Origin: a virus
Direction: 5' to 3' (one strand)
Length of the DNA stretch: 23,812 nt
IMG/VR virus record: IMGVR_UViG_3300028388_004553
Span: 1 to 23,812 of that record
Below the pieces are notes generated by a model. It had not been told where the DNA came from and searched no databases. It saw only the letters and a program-made list of their open reading frames with translations. Position numbers and translations under genes: made by a program. This document shows positions 1-5,802 of this stretch, in pieces. How positions within the stretch are numbered: the first letter of the stretch is position 1; each line of letters starts with the position of its first letter.

Positions 1-124
1 GGTTTTATATTAAGCACGTTATGCTATTTGGTCAAATGAGACTTACGCAATTCGCATTCTGTCAAAATTAGTATGTACACGCTTAAAATTGCGTATGAAT
101 GATACAAACTTTTTTTTGTTAAAT

Positions 125-148
125 AAGTTTATAAATGTTTATAAACTT
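125..148. repeat. 24-bp near-perfect dyad
   Basis: AAGTTTATAAA (125-135) and TTTATAAACTT (138-148) are perfect 11-bp inverted arms around a TG centre. It could be a protein-binding site near the phage end. Its core GTTTATAAAC (137-146) recurs inside the palindrome at 13537-13558. Confidence 0.6.
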
Positions 149-214
149 GTTTAAACCCTTCTTTTTTAAACCAAACCTTTATTTTTTTGCCCGTCGTTTC
201 ATGATGCTTTTTAA

Positions 215-271
215 ACTTCGTTTTTCAGAGAAGTGACAAATGGAAGTGACAAATAAAACGAAGTGACAAAT
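215..271. repeat. Three direct repeats GAAGTGACAAAT within an inverted repeat
   Basis: GAAGTGACAAAT occurs exactly at 230-241, 243-254 and 260-271. Overlapping them, ACTTCGTTTT (215-224) and AAAACGAAGT (255-264) form a perfect 10-bp inverted repeat with a 30-nt loop. The position just beyond the repressor stop codon suggests either transposase-binding sites of the left end or a regulator array. The structure could also end repressor transcription. The function is inferred from position only. Confidence 0.6.
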
Positions 272-276
272 GGCTT

Positions 277-741
277 TCATTTCTTATCCTCCTTTTCATG
301 TTTTATGCTGGCAGCGGCGGCCGCCGCTGCCGCTGTTATTTTCAGGTTTGTTAGCGTCATATTAATTAACTCCTTATTCCCGCTCTGTAGTATTTTTTGC
401 AACAGTTGTACACCCTCCCCCAGTTGCGTTGCGTCCTCGCCGTTTATATTTATATAGTTCCCATCCCCGCTGCTGGCAACGGCTATATGCCCGTTGGCAA
501 TAGATGTATTGCCCCACCTCTCCCCGGTTCCGGTTATCATGCTCCTCTCGCCAGTCAGTAGCCAGTGCATATCCACTGATTGGTTTACTGCCATTTCTAT
601 AATCAATGGTAACAGAGTACCCCTCTTTTTTCTATTGCTAAAGTCTTTATCAGATATACCCAGCTCTTCCGCAATTTTTTTTTGAGTTTTAACCCCTCGA
701 AATTCTTTAAATCTGTGTATTATTTTTTCTAAATCTATCAT
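277..741 (-). CDS. CI/Mu-type phage repressor (helix-turn-helix)
   Basis: This 154-aa leftward protein should be the lysogeny repressor that silences the rightward early promoter. The first 70 or so residues form a CI-repressor-like helix-turn-helix (KKIAEELGISDKDFSNRKKR, then a conserved MHWLLTGE-type segment), the pattern of the Bac_CI_repr family. A glycine/asparagine-rich linker follows, then a helical tail (VQLLQKILQSGNKELI). There is no S24/LexA-like peptidase domain, so classical RecA-stimulated self-cleavage is not expected. Nine alanines in a row lie near the C terminus, followed by a charged end. It is the only convincing minus-strand gene in the window and is divergent from the Ner-like gene 80 bp away. 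No strong ribosome site precedes the ATG at 741. Confidence 0.85.
   Translation of the reverse strand: MIDLEKIIHRFKEFRGVKTQKKIAEELGISDKDFSNRKKRGTLLPLIIEMAVNQSVDMHWLLTGERSMITGTGERWGNTSIANGHIAVASSGDGNYININGEDATQLGEGVQLLQKILQSGNKELINMTLTNLKITAAAAAAAASIKHEKEDKK
310..331. repeat. 22-bp perfect GC-rich palindrome in the repressor gene
   Basis: The stretch 310-331 is its own reverse complement, centred on GGCC, and contains a GCGGCCGC core (317-324). It encodes part of the nine-alanine run of the repressor. In RNA it would form an 11-bp, nearly all-GC foldback, unlike the AT-rich surroundings. Confidence 0.85.
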
Positions 742-757
742 AAAGTGTATTTTTTTC

Positions 758-805
758 TTGACAGGTATCTACGATTTAGTTTATTGTGTCCGTAACACTG
801 ACACA
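758..805 (+). promoter_or_regulatory. Rightward early promoter with operator-like dyad
   Basis: TTGACA (758-763) is a perfect -35 box, followed after 16 nt by TTTATT (780-785, 4 of 6 matches to a -10 box). Just downstream lies an inverted repeat, TGTGTC (785-790) and GACACA (800-805), that overlaps the expected start of transcription. The position between divergent repressor and Ner-like genes fits the early lytic promoter and its operator. Confidence 0.5.
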
Positions 806-820
806 CGGGGTAAATGATAA

Positions 821-1042
821 ATGAAATTACAAAATATCACAAGCGAAAAATTGAGAGCGATACTTCTGCTGAATGGACTGAACTACAGCGTCCTTGCCGA
901 AAGGCACGGGTTTAACAAGGATGCTGTACACAAAGCCGTTGTCAGATATGTTGGCAAAAAATGTCCCCCGGTACCAAGGGGACAGAAGACAAAAGCTATT
1001 CTGAACATTCTTGAACAATACTGCGCCGATTTCAACGGCTGA
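821..1042 (+). CDS. Small Ner/Cro-like DNA-binding protein
   Basis: A 73-aa protein read divergently from the repressor. Residues 10-45 (LNGLNYSVLAERHGFNKDAVHKAV) look like a helix-turn-helix of the Mu Ner type, in which a short basic protein turns down the repressor and early promoters. The C-terminal part (KTKAILNILEQYC) is helical. Position as the first rightward gene after the repressor and the small size match ner in Mu-like phages. The assignment rests on the motif and synteny, because overall similarity to Mu Ner is low. A 16-bp palindrome lies 6 bp after its stop codon. Confidence 0.65.
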   Translation: MKLQNITSEKLRAILLLNGLNYSVLAERHGFNKDAVHKAVVRYVGKKCPPVPRGQKTKAILNILEQYCADFNG

Positions 1043-1048
1043 TTAAAA

Positions 1049-1064
1049 GTCTCCAATTGGAGAC
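1049..1064. promoter_or_regulatory. 16-bp palindrome GTCTCCAATTGGAGAC (copy 1)
   Basis: A perfect palindrome directly after the Ner-like gene, repeated exactly at 4123-4138. Its position makes it a candidate operator for an early-region regulator. The function is not shown by the sequence. Confidence 0.6.
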
Positions 1065-1081
1065 ACAAATGTTCTTTGACA

Positions 1082-1191
1082 ATTTGGTCGTGAGTCGCAA
1101 GGCATAAGGGCGACAGAGAGTAAAGCCAAAAACCTACATGACCGAATATTCGTCCTGCGAACCCGCCAAGTCTGGTTAAGACCGGCTTGGC
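1082..1191 (+). promoter_or_regulatory. Structured 5' leader of the antirepressor gene
   Basis: Positions 1082-1092 (containing GGTCGTG) pair with 1137-1147 (containing CATGACC) as an 11-bp helix with two G-U pairs. This encloses a smaller hairpin GTCGC (1094-1098)/GCGAC (1110-1114). A second hairpin, GCCAAG (1165-1170)/CTTGGC (1186-1191) with an inner GGT/ACC, follows immediately before the terminator at 1194. Such nested pairing in a 213-nt leader suggests a cis-acting RNA that controls read-through. I do not recognise a known riboswitch family in it. Confidence 0.5.
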
Positions 1192-1193
1192 AA

Positions 1194-1240
1194 GCCGATT
1201 TTGGTTCCCAGGGGAGATGAAAACAAATCGGCATTTTTTT
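1194..1240 (+). terminator. Intrinsic terminator before the antirepressor
   Basis: GCCGATTT (1194-1201) pairs perfectly with AAATCGGC (1225-1232), followed by A and seven Ts (1234-1240). It lies between the early promoter and the ribosome site of the next gene (AAGGAGA, 1244-1250). It therefore either ends the ner transcript or acts as a regulated attenuator for the antirepressor. Confidence 0.7.
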
Positions 1241-1255
1241 CATAAGGAGAAGAAC

Positions 1256-1834
1256 ATGAAGAACTTTTTCTACAATGACCACCCGGTCAGGCTGGTGACC
1301 GACACCAGCGGCGTTCCCTGGTGGGTCGCCGCGGATGTATGTGCGATTCTGGAAATTGCAAATGTAAGCCAAGCTGTTGCCGCTTTGGATGATGATGAAA
1401 AGGGTATATGTAAAATATATACCCATGGCGGTCCGCAAGAAATGATCACGGTCAATGAGTCTGGTCTCTACACCCTGATTCTGAGGAGCAGCAAACCAGA
1501 GGCAAAGCCGTTCCGGCGGTGGATTACCCATGAGGTACTTCCGAGCATCAGAAAGACCGGAGCGTATCAGGCCAAGCCAAAGCCAAAGCCAAAGCGCGGA
1601 AGCAAAGCCCGGACAATCCGGTTTCCGGACGGGGAAGTGATCACGTATGAGCCGGTTCCGTTCCGGATGTACATAGAACTCAATTCTCTCAAAGAGATGA
1701 TGCAAGCCGGAGTCCCCCGTGTCGTAATGGCATATGAGATGGGGATAAGCATGAGTACGCTGAAGCGCTGGATCGCCAAACTGACAGAGCCGGAGCCTTG
1801 CAAGCCCGGCTGGCTCGGTCTCAGTAACAACTAA
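1256..1834 (+). CDS. BRO-N domain phage antirepressor
   Basis: This 192-aa protein has an N-terminal BRO (Bro-N) domain over about residues 3-105. It shows the family signatures PWWVAADVCAILEI, VNESGLYTLILRS, FRRWITHEVLPSIRKTG and DDDEKG. BRO proteins of phages usually act as antirepressors or DNA-binding modulators that favour lytic growth. A hinge with repeated KP (KPKPKPK, coded by a 6-bp repeat at 1570-1596) joins it to a C-terminal region ending in a helix-turn-helix-like segment (VVMAYEMGISMSTLKRWIA). The ATG at 1256 is chosen because AAGGAGA stands 5 nt upstream; the reading frame is open further upstream but lies inside the leader and terminator. Expression is probably governed by that leader. 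Confidence 0.85.
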   Translation: MKNFFYNDHPVRLVTDTSGVPWWVAADVCAILEIANVSQAVAALDDDEKGICKIYTHGGPQEMITVNESGLYTLILRSSKPEAKPFRRWITHEVLPSIRKTGAYQAKPKPKPKRGSKARTIRFPDGEVITYEPVPFRMYIELNSLKEMMQAGVPRVVMAYEMGISMSTLKRWIAKLTEPEPCKPGWLGLSNN

Positions 1835-1868
1835 CAACAAAAAATAAACAAAGAGGAAAAAAAACGCC

Positions 1869-2069
1869 ATGAGAAAAGGTCCTATGCCCCTTGCAAAAGA
1901 GGGGATTACAGTAACGCTTCCAAGTTATTTGGTATCCATATTGGATGCCCATTGCCAGCGTTTCAGAATGAAACGTTCTCACGTTGTAACAGAAGCTCTT
2001 GAAATGTACATTCTGCTAAAGCTGGACACTCCCGAAGTCTGGGAGCGTTTATATCAGGATGCAGCGTAA
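1869..2069 (+). CDS. Ribbon-helix-helix (CopG/Arc-type) protein
   Basis: A 66-aa protein with the ribbon-helix-helix pattern: a beta strand (EGITVTLPSYLVSILDAHCQ) followed by two helices (RMKRSHVVTEALEMYILLKL). Dimers of this fold bind DNA operators, so a regulator role in the early region is likely. An alternative start at 1884, also in frame, has AAAAGG just upstream and would give a 61-aa protein. The gene follows the BRO gene by 34 bp, so they are probably co-transcribed. A structured intergenic stretch follows it. Confidence 0.75.
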   Translation: MRKGPMPLAKEGITVTLPSYLVSILDAHCQRFRMKRSHVVTEALEMYILLKLDTPEVWERLYQDAA

Positions 2070-2098
2070 CAGTCATTAGACGAAAAATTATTATCTAT

Positions 2099-2245
2099 CC
2101 AAAAAAAATATCGCTGTCCCATCTTCGGGACAGGCTGATGAGCCTCTTTTGGCGCGGGCCGGAACGCGCAGCCAACAAAATTTCCCTCGGATTCATCAGC
2201 CTCCGCGTTTTTGCCGAAAGGGAAATATCCGGCTTTTTCAGATAA
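2099..2245. other. Structured intergenic region with several hairpins
   Basis: The 216 bp between the RHH gene and the next gene holds no gene but many pairings. CTGTCCC (2114-2120)/GGGACAG (2127-2133) is a perfect hairpin preceded by an A run, so on the minus strand it looks like a terminator. AGGCTGATGA (2132-2141) pairs with TCATCAGCCT (2193-2202). TTTCCCT (2181-2187) can pair with AGGGAAA (2219-2225). A weak GCCG/CGGC hairpin before TTTTT lies at 2213-2238. Some pairings exclude each other, as in attenuators. I do not recognise a known RNA family. Confidence 0.45.
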
Positions 2246-2285
2246 TTAAAAATAGTATGAAAAAATATGTATGAAGGAGAAGCAA

Positions 2286-2918
2286 ATGCTGCGGGTAACA
2301 AACAAACGGAGTGGCAAATCCGGCACACTCGTAAAAATAGAGAACGGACTCATCCACGTCAGAATGGAGAACAAAGTCGGCAAAAAGATTGTCATCGGTC
2401 TTGTATCAAACTATGACTTCTCCCAGCCCGATATTCCTCTCTGCACGCGATGCGGCAGGATGTCCGCGGAACTGACAAGCGACTGGCGGGATAGGAGATT
2501 TGGGACAATCGTCTCCGAGCGGGATGCATTCTGCAAAGACTGCACGGATCTGATCATATCAATCCGCAAAGATGTTTTCGTAGGATGCAGGAAACATGAG
2601 GATACCATCACCCGGCGGCTCCTGGACGCGCTGGCGGACAAAAACACCACCCTTCGGGAAATCTGTTTTTTGTACCGGAGCGGGATGGAATCGGCGGACA
2701 ATGATATGAGTCAGACAGATTGGCGTCGGATAAACATCATCGCGATGGAAAGATATGGCGTGCTGTACGATAAGATACGGCAGTTTTCAATAGCAGAGAC
2801 AATGGCTGAGGCACTCGCAGTACTGGATGATCCTCCGGAACAGGGAATATGGGATCCGTTCTGCGATGATGACATAGAAGAGCAGATTCGTTGGATCGGC
2901 GAAAGGAGCGAGCTGTGA
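2286..2918 (+). CDS. Unknown early protein with CxxC zinc-binding pairs
   Basis: A 210-aa protein I do not recognise. It has a beta-rich N terminus (residues 1-45) and then two cysteine pairs, LCTRCG (about 53-58) and FCKDCTD (about 82-88), that could hold one zinc ion. The C-terminal half is helical, and the end is acidic (WDPFCDDDIEEQIRWIGERSEL). The ATG at 2286 is preferred to the one at 2271 because AAGGAG lies at 2274-2279, between the two. Its stop overlaps the GTG start of the next gene, so the pair is translationally coupled. An early accessory or regulatory role is likely from position only. Confidence 0.7.
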   Translation: MLRVTNKRSGKSGTLVKIENGLIHVRMENKVGKKIVIGLVSNYDFSQPDIPLCTRCGRMSAELTSDWRDRRFGTIVSERDAFCKDCTDLIISIRKDVFVGCRKHEDTITRRLLDALADKNTTLREICFLYRSGMESADNDMSQTDWRRINIIAMERYGVLYDKIRQFSIAETMAEALAVLDDPPEQGIWDPFCDDDIEEQIRWIGERSEL

Positions 2919-3193
2919 AACGCAGACGTAAGAAAAAACGTATGACAAAACGCTCATTGGTTTTGTTAAAGGAACTGAATCACAGGGAACGGGCATGTGT
3001 GGGAAAAGTCAGGCACACGACAAGGCAGGAAGCGGAATGTTCGCGAGCCTGCACTGCCGGCGGTATGGAGAATCTGAAAAGTTACAGATGCCAATACTGC
3101 GGATATTGGCATATCGGACACCCACCTGGGTTTTCGACATGGGGAAAGGAGAGTAAGAAACGGCATGTATCGGCATTATCGAAGGAGATTTGA
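2915..3193 (+). CDS. Small basic zinc-ribbon-like protein
   Basis: A 92-aa protein beginning with a very basic stretch (KRRRKKKR). Near its C terminus is YRCQYCGYWHIGH, a short cysteine/histidine motif seen in many small phage and plasmid proteins of unknown role. An upstream CSRAC may add ligands. The GTG start at 2915 overlaps the previous stop (GTGA) and has AAAGGAG about 8 nt upstream; an upstream TTG in frame is less likely. Nucleic-acid binding is a reasonable guess from the charge and the zinc-type motif. Confidence 0.7.
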   Translation: MKRRRKKKRMTKRSLVLLKELNHRERACVGKVRHTTRQEAECSRACTAGGMENLKSYRCQYCGYWHIGHPPGFSTWGKESKKRHVSALSKEI

Positions 3194-3222
3194 AAGGAAA
3201 AGGGAGACATGGCAATCGGACC

Positions 3223-3256
3223 GTCAAAAAACCAATTCTGTCCCAGGTTTTTTGAC
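3223..3256. repeat. 11-bp inverted repeat upstream of a small gene
   Basis: GTCAAAAAACC (3223-3233) and GGTTTTTTGAC (3246-3256) pair perfectly around a 12-nt loop. It lies in the 136-bp gap before the gene at 3330. Its T run is inside the stem, so it is not a typical terminator. A second small hairpin, ACACC (3312-3316)/GGTGT (3324-3328), brackets the ribosome site of that gene and could limit its translation. Confidence 0.6.
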
Positions 3257-3329
3257 CGAAGCCGGGGGTCTTTGCGCAATCGCTATCGAAATTTATCTGC
3301 TTTGGTGCATGACACCGTAGGGGGGTGTG

Positions 3330-3713
3330 ATGGTTTTCATAGATCACGAGGGAAGAAGGATCCGTGTTTTCGAGGGTCTCGGCGGGGGAACTTGGATGTC
3401 AGGACGGAAAACGAAAAGTGGTGGGAATCGTAGGATAAAAAGCCCTTATCTGCCTGTCCGGGACAATTTTGATCAGGCTGCGGATGATTTGAAAGCGTAT
3501 GCGCAATGGAGAGGGTGGGAGCTATTGGAGAAGGAACGCTATCCTGATTGCAAAGAGTACGCAGCGTGTCTTTCGAGGTACGCGTATGGGGACAGGCAAT
3601 TCACCTGTCAGGGTTGCGAACGATATGAGCAGGATTGCTATGGCATGTTCGCGGAGGATGACATGACAGGGATCTATTCGCTGCTGGTCGCGCTCTTCGT
3701 CCCTCGGAGATGA
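3330..3713 (+). CDS. Unknown early protein with cysteine cluster
   Basis: A 127-aa protein that I do not recognise. The N-terminal half (FIDHEGRRIRVFEGLGGGTW, then SPYLPVRDNFDQAADDLKAYAQWRGWELLE) is a small alpha/beta unit whose pattern is repeated in the next small ORF. The C-terminal half has cysteines (CKEYAAC, CQGCERYEQDCYG) able to bind a metal. The ATG at 3330 follows a G-rich ribosome site; a GTG sits one codon upstream. The start codon falls just after a small hairpin. An ORF in another frame at 3209-3433 overlaps it and is judged spurious. Confidence 0.6.
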   Translation: MVFIDHEGRRIRVFEGLGGGTWMSGRKTKSGGNRRIKSPYLPVRDNFDQAADDLKAYAQWRGWELLEKERYPDCKEYAACLSRYAYGDRQFTCQGCERYEQDCYGMFAEDDMTGIYSLLVALFVPRR

Positions 3714-3750
3714 AATCAAGGTTTTCGAGGGGCTCGGATGAGGAGTATGG

Positions 3751-3930
3751 ATGTCAGGCAGGCGGAACGGACTGGCATTTCACAGAGTCCGGATCCCCTC
3801 GCTTCCGCTTGGGAATACACAAGAGGAAGCCGAAGCGGATTTGGCTATCTATGCTAAGAAAAAAGGATGGAAGGATGAACACACAAAAATATGTCCCCCC
3901 CCTGAGCCACGCTCAGAGAAAACGGCTTGA
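3751..3930 (+). CDS. Truncated paralogue of the preceding gene
   Basis: This 59-aa ORF is similar to the N-terminal half of the preceding protein: the pattern MSGR, then LPLGNTQEEAEADLAIYAKKKGW, matches MSGRK, then LPVRDNFDQAADDLKAYAQWRGW. Upstream in the same frame the sequence still reads IKVFEGLG, but a TGA stop at 3739-3741 stands where the sister gene has glycine. TGAGGAG at 3739-3745 is a good ribosome site for the ATG at 3751, so a short protein may still be made. Its 3' end overlaps the next gene in another frame by 56 bp. It is either a minimal gene or a remnant of a tandem duplication. Confidence 0.5.
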   Translation: MSGRRNGLAFHRVRIPSLPLGNTQEEAEADLAIYAKKKGWKDEHTKICPPPEPRSEKTA

Positions 3931-5065
3931 AGATCTTGAAGGCATTGTCCGTGAGAATCTCAGAGCATTTTTCGAAGTCGGCAAGGCACTCATGGAGATC
4001 AGAGGTGCCCAGTTGTACAGGGAGAAATACGAACGCTTTGACGATTATTGCAAAGAAGAATGGGGACTTGGCAAGGCACATGCTTATCGTCTGATTGAGT
4101 CTGCACAGATTGTCTCCAATTTGTCTCCAATTGGAGACATCCCGAAAAACGAGAATCAAATCAGACCTTTGACCCGGATTAAGGACACAAAAAAGCAAAT
4201 CGATATATGGAAGGAGGTCAACAAACAGGCAGCAGAAAAAAACATCCCGGTAACCGGGAGATTGGTCGAGGATGCGGTAAAAGCGGTCATCGGTGGGAAG
4301 CGTGCCAAACCCGCACCCAAACCCAAACCGACACCTGGACAGGCGCACCCCGCGCCTGTCCAGGTGCTTCCCCCGGAGCCGCCGGATGAGCCGGAGCCGG
4401 ATGACATAGATGATACTTTCGGAATCGGCGCGGATGCGGAGAATGCGGAGAATGCGGACGAGGTCATACAGCCGCCGATCCCGGAGTTGGTTGTCATTCC
4501 CAAAAAGGATGTTCCGGATGTAACCACCTGGTCAGGCCCCCCACCGCATGGCCTGCCGGATGTCTATGAAACATCGCTGACAGCGATCCTGGCAGAGATA
4601 GCTAAGAAACAACTCACACCGGAGCAGAAGGAGTTTTTGGGATATCAGATTTATTGTCTGAAAATTCTGCTGTCAGAGGCTGAGACAACATCCGCGGGAA
4701 AAAAGAAAGAGAGCTTTGTCTCCCCGCAGACGATTGCGGATTTGTATCATTCATGCCTTCCGGAGCTTGAATCCGTTCGGATTCTTTCAGATGAGATTTG
4801 CCGGAATGCAATCAGCCGCCAGAAAGAATCAAAGGAACGGAGGACATTGGCGTTCTGGGAGGAGTTTTTCGCAAGCGTGAAAAACTCCGCATTCCTGACA
4901 GGGCAGAATAATCGGGGATGGAGAGCCAACCTGCGTTGGCTCCTCAAGAAACAGAACTTTGAAAAAGTTCTGAACAATGAGTACGGAGGACACAATGACG
5001 ATAGTAGCGGAGAGAACCAATATGACAAACAGCTTGATGATGCTCTCGCAAAATTCGGCGGATAA
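3875..5065 (+). CDS. Replisome-organizer-like early protein
   Basis: A 396-aa protein in three parts. Residues 1-130 are helical, with a segment typical of phage and plasmid proteins (VGKALMEIRGAQLYREKYERFDDYCKEEWG, AYRLIESAQIV, RPLTRIKD). Residues 140-230 are a proline- and acid-rich linker. The C-terminal 70 residues contain FWEEFFASVKNSAFLTG, GWRANLRWLL and NFEKVLNNEY, a pattern found at the end of phage replication proteins that work with a helicase loader. It overlaps the DnaC-like gene by about 70 bp, which supports a shared role in loading helicase. The ATG at 3875 is preferred to the upstream ATG at 3710, whose extra 55 codons would run across the paralogous ORF in the wrong frame. 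Confidence 0.6.
   Translation: MNTQKYVPPLSHAQRKRLEDLEGIVRENLRAFFEVGKALMEIRGAQLYREKYERFDDYCKEEWGLGKAHAYRLIESAQIVSNLSPIGDIPKNENQIRPLTRIKDTKKQIDIWKEVNKQAAEKNIPVTGRLVEDAVKAVIGGKRAKPAPKPKPTPGQAHPAPVQVLPPEPPDEPEPDDIDDTFGIGADAENAENADEVIQPPIPELVVIPKKDVPDVTTWSGPPPHGLPDVYETSLTAILAEIAKKQLTPEQKEFLGYQIYCLKILLSEAETTSAGKKKESFVSPQTIADLYHSCLPELESVRILSDEICRNAISRQKESKERRTLAFWEEFFASVKNSAFLTGQNNRGWRANLRWLLKKQNFEKVLNNEYGGHNDDSSGENQYDKQLDDALAKFGG
4112..4138. repeat. 16-bp palindrome (copy 2) plus half-site
   Basis: GTCTCCAATTGGAGAC at 4123-4138 is identical to 1049-1064. A further half-site GTCTCCAAT lies at 4112-4120. All lie inside the replisome-organizer-like gene and encode part of its NLSPIGD segment. Confidence 0.85.
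4332..4366. repeat. Perfect 15-bp hairpin in a coding linker
   Basis: CACCTGGACAGGCGC (4332-4346) and GCGCCTGTCCAGGTG (4352-4366) are exact reverse complements with a 5-nt loop. It falls in the proline-rich linker of the replisome-organizer-like protein, a place that tolerates insertions. Confidence 0.9.
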
Positions 5066-5789
5066 AACGCCGAATCCGTGTAACCATTGCGGGCTGCCGA
5101 AACTGCCGCATCATTACACTCTGTTAGGAGAACAGAGAGTCATTTATTTTCCGCAATGTAATTGCGAGAAGGAACTCAGAGAGCAGGAGAAAAAAGCCAA
5201 AGTTCTTTCATACAGAAAGAAGATGTTAAGGCAGGCCGGCTTCGATCTCCCCCTTTACAAGGGGATGACACTTGAAAGCTGGGAAAAGAACGGATGCGAA
5301 GCCCTGTATGATCGTTTCGTGGGCAGTCTTTATGGCTTTAGGAACTGGTGTTTCCTTTTTGGGGACTACGGACTCGGGAAAACACACATGGCAGTAGCCA
5401 TGGCCCGATCCGTTACTCTCTGTTTTGGCATGAGGCCGTGTATTCTCCGCTGGGCAGAATACTGTTCGAAAACCCAGGCATCCTGGTCTGACAAAGAGAT
5501 CAGACCGGATTGGATGGCTGGGGGGGATGCGGATATCCTTGTCATAGATGATTTGGACAAACGCGCACTAACACGATGGTCAATGGAAAAACTCTATGAA
5601 GTCATTGATTACCGTTATGTGTATGACAAGCCCCTGATTTTGACTGCCAACAGGAGTCTCCGTCAGTTGAGACTCCTCTGGAAAGGGGAGTTGAAAGACG
5701 CCGGGGCTGCCGTGTTATCACGGATAGCAGCGAAGATATGTGAGGCACGGGAATTCAGAGGAATCGACTACAGGCTCAGAGACATATGA
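4995..5789 (+). CDS. DnaC/IstB-type AAA+ ATPase (putative helicase loader)
   Basis: This 264-aa protein opens with a cysteine cluster (CNHCG, then FPQCNCEKE) that may bind zinc, as in many phage DnaC-like proteins. It continues with an AAA+ core: Walker A GDYGLGKTH, Walker B ILVIDDLDK, and a sensor-like strand LILTANRS followed by LSRIAAKICE. DnaC proteins load the replicative helicase, while IstB proteins of this fold assist IS21 transposases. Overlap with the replisome-organizer-like gene favours helicase loading; the transposase immediately downstream leaves the IstB-like role open. The ATG at 4995 is chosen for GGAGG 5 nt upstream; an ATG at 4977 is in frame. Confidence 0.8.
   Translation: MTIVAERTNMTNSLMMLSQNSADKTPNPCNHCGLPKLPHHYTLLGEQRVIYFPQCNCEKELREQEKKAKVLSYRKKMLRQAGFDLPLYKGMTLESWEKNGCEALYDRFVGSLYGFRNWCFLFGDYGLGKTHMAVAMARSVTLCFGMRPCILRWAEYCSKTQASWSDKEIRPDWMAGGDADILVIDDLDKRALTRWSMEKLYEVIDYRYVYDKPLILTANRSLRQLRLLWKGELKDAGAAVLSRIAAKICEAREFRGIDYRLRDI
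5652..5677. repeat. 9-bp intragenic hairpin with GTCTC/GAGAC arms
   Basis: AGGAGTCTC (5652-5660) and GAGACTCCT (5669-5677) pair perfectly around an 8-nt loop near the end of the ATPase gene. The arms share GTCTC/GAGAC with the 16-bp palindromes, which may be chance. Confidence 0.5.
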
Positions 5790-5802
5790 GCAAGAGGGCG
5801 TT

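Larger units (their letters stand above)
1..276. other. AT-rich region, probable phage left end or flank
   Basis: No convincing gene is present. The stretch is clearly more AT-rich than the rest of the window, with T and A runs around 111-118 and 166-188. It lies where Mu-type phages carry the attachment end, just outside the leftward repressor gene. It contains a 9-bp inverted repeat (TACGCAATT at 44-52, AATTGCGTA at 87-95), a 24-bp dyad (125-148) and three copies of a 12-bp direct repeat (230-271). The exact phage/host junction cannot be placed because the right end is outside the window and no target duplication can be matched. Confidence 0.5.

Noticed and set aside
1076-1108. Promoter starting with TTGACA at 1076
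   Set aside because: No acceptable -10 box lies 16-18 nt downstream. The nearest AT-containing hexamer (CATAAG) is 21 nt away, and initiation there would skip the leader structure.
1043-1870. 275-aa minus-strand ORF
   Set aside because: It is antisense to the BRO gene and its leader. The composition is odd and no start signal is evident, so it is a shadow of the coding strand.
3209-3433. 74-aa plus-strand ORF with a good ribosome site (GGGAG) before its ATG
   Set aside because: It contains the inverted repeat at 3223-3256 and overlaps the better-supported gene at 3330 in another frame. Its sequence is arginine/glycine-rich and shows no domain-like pattern.
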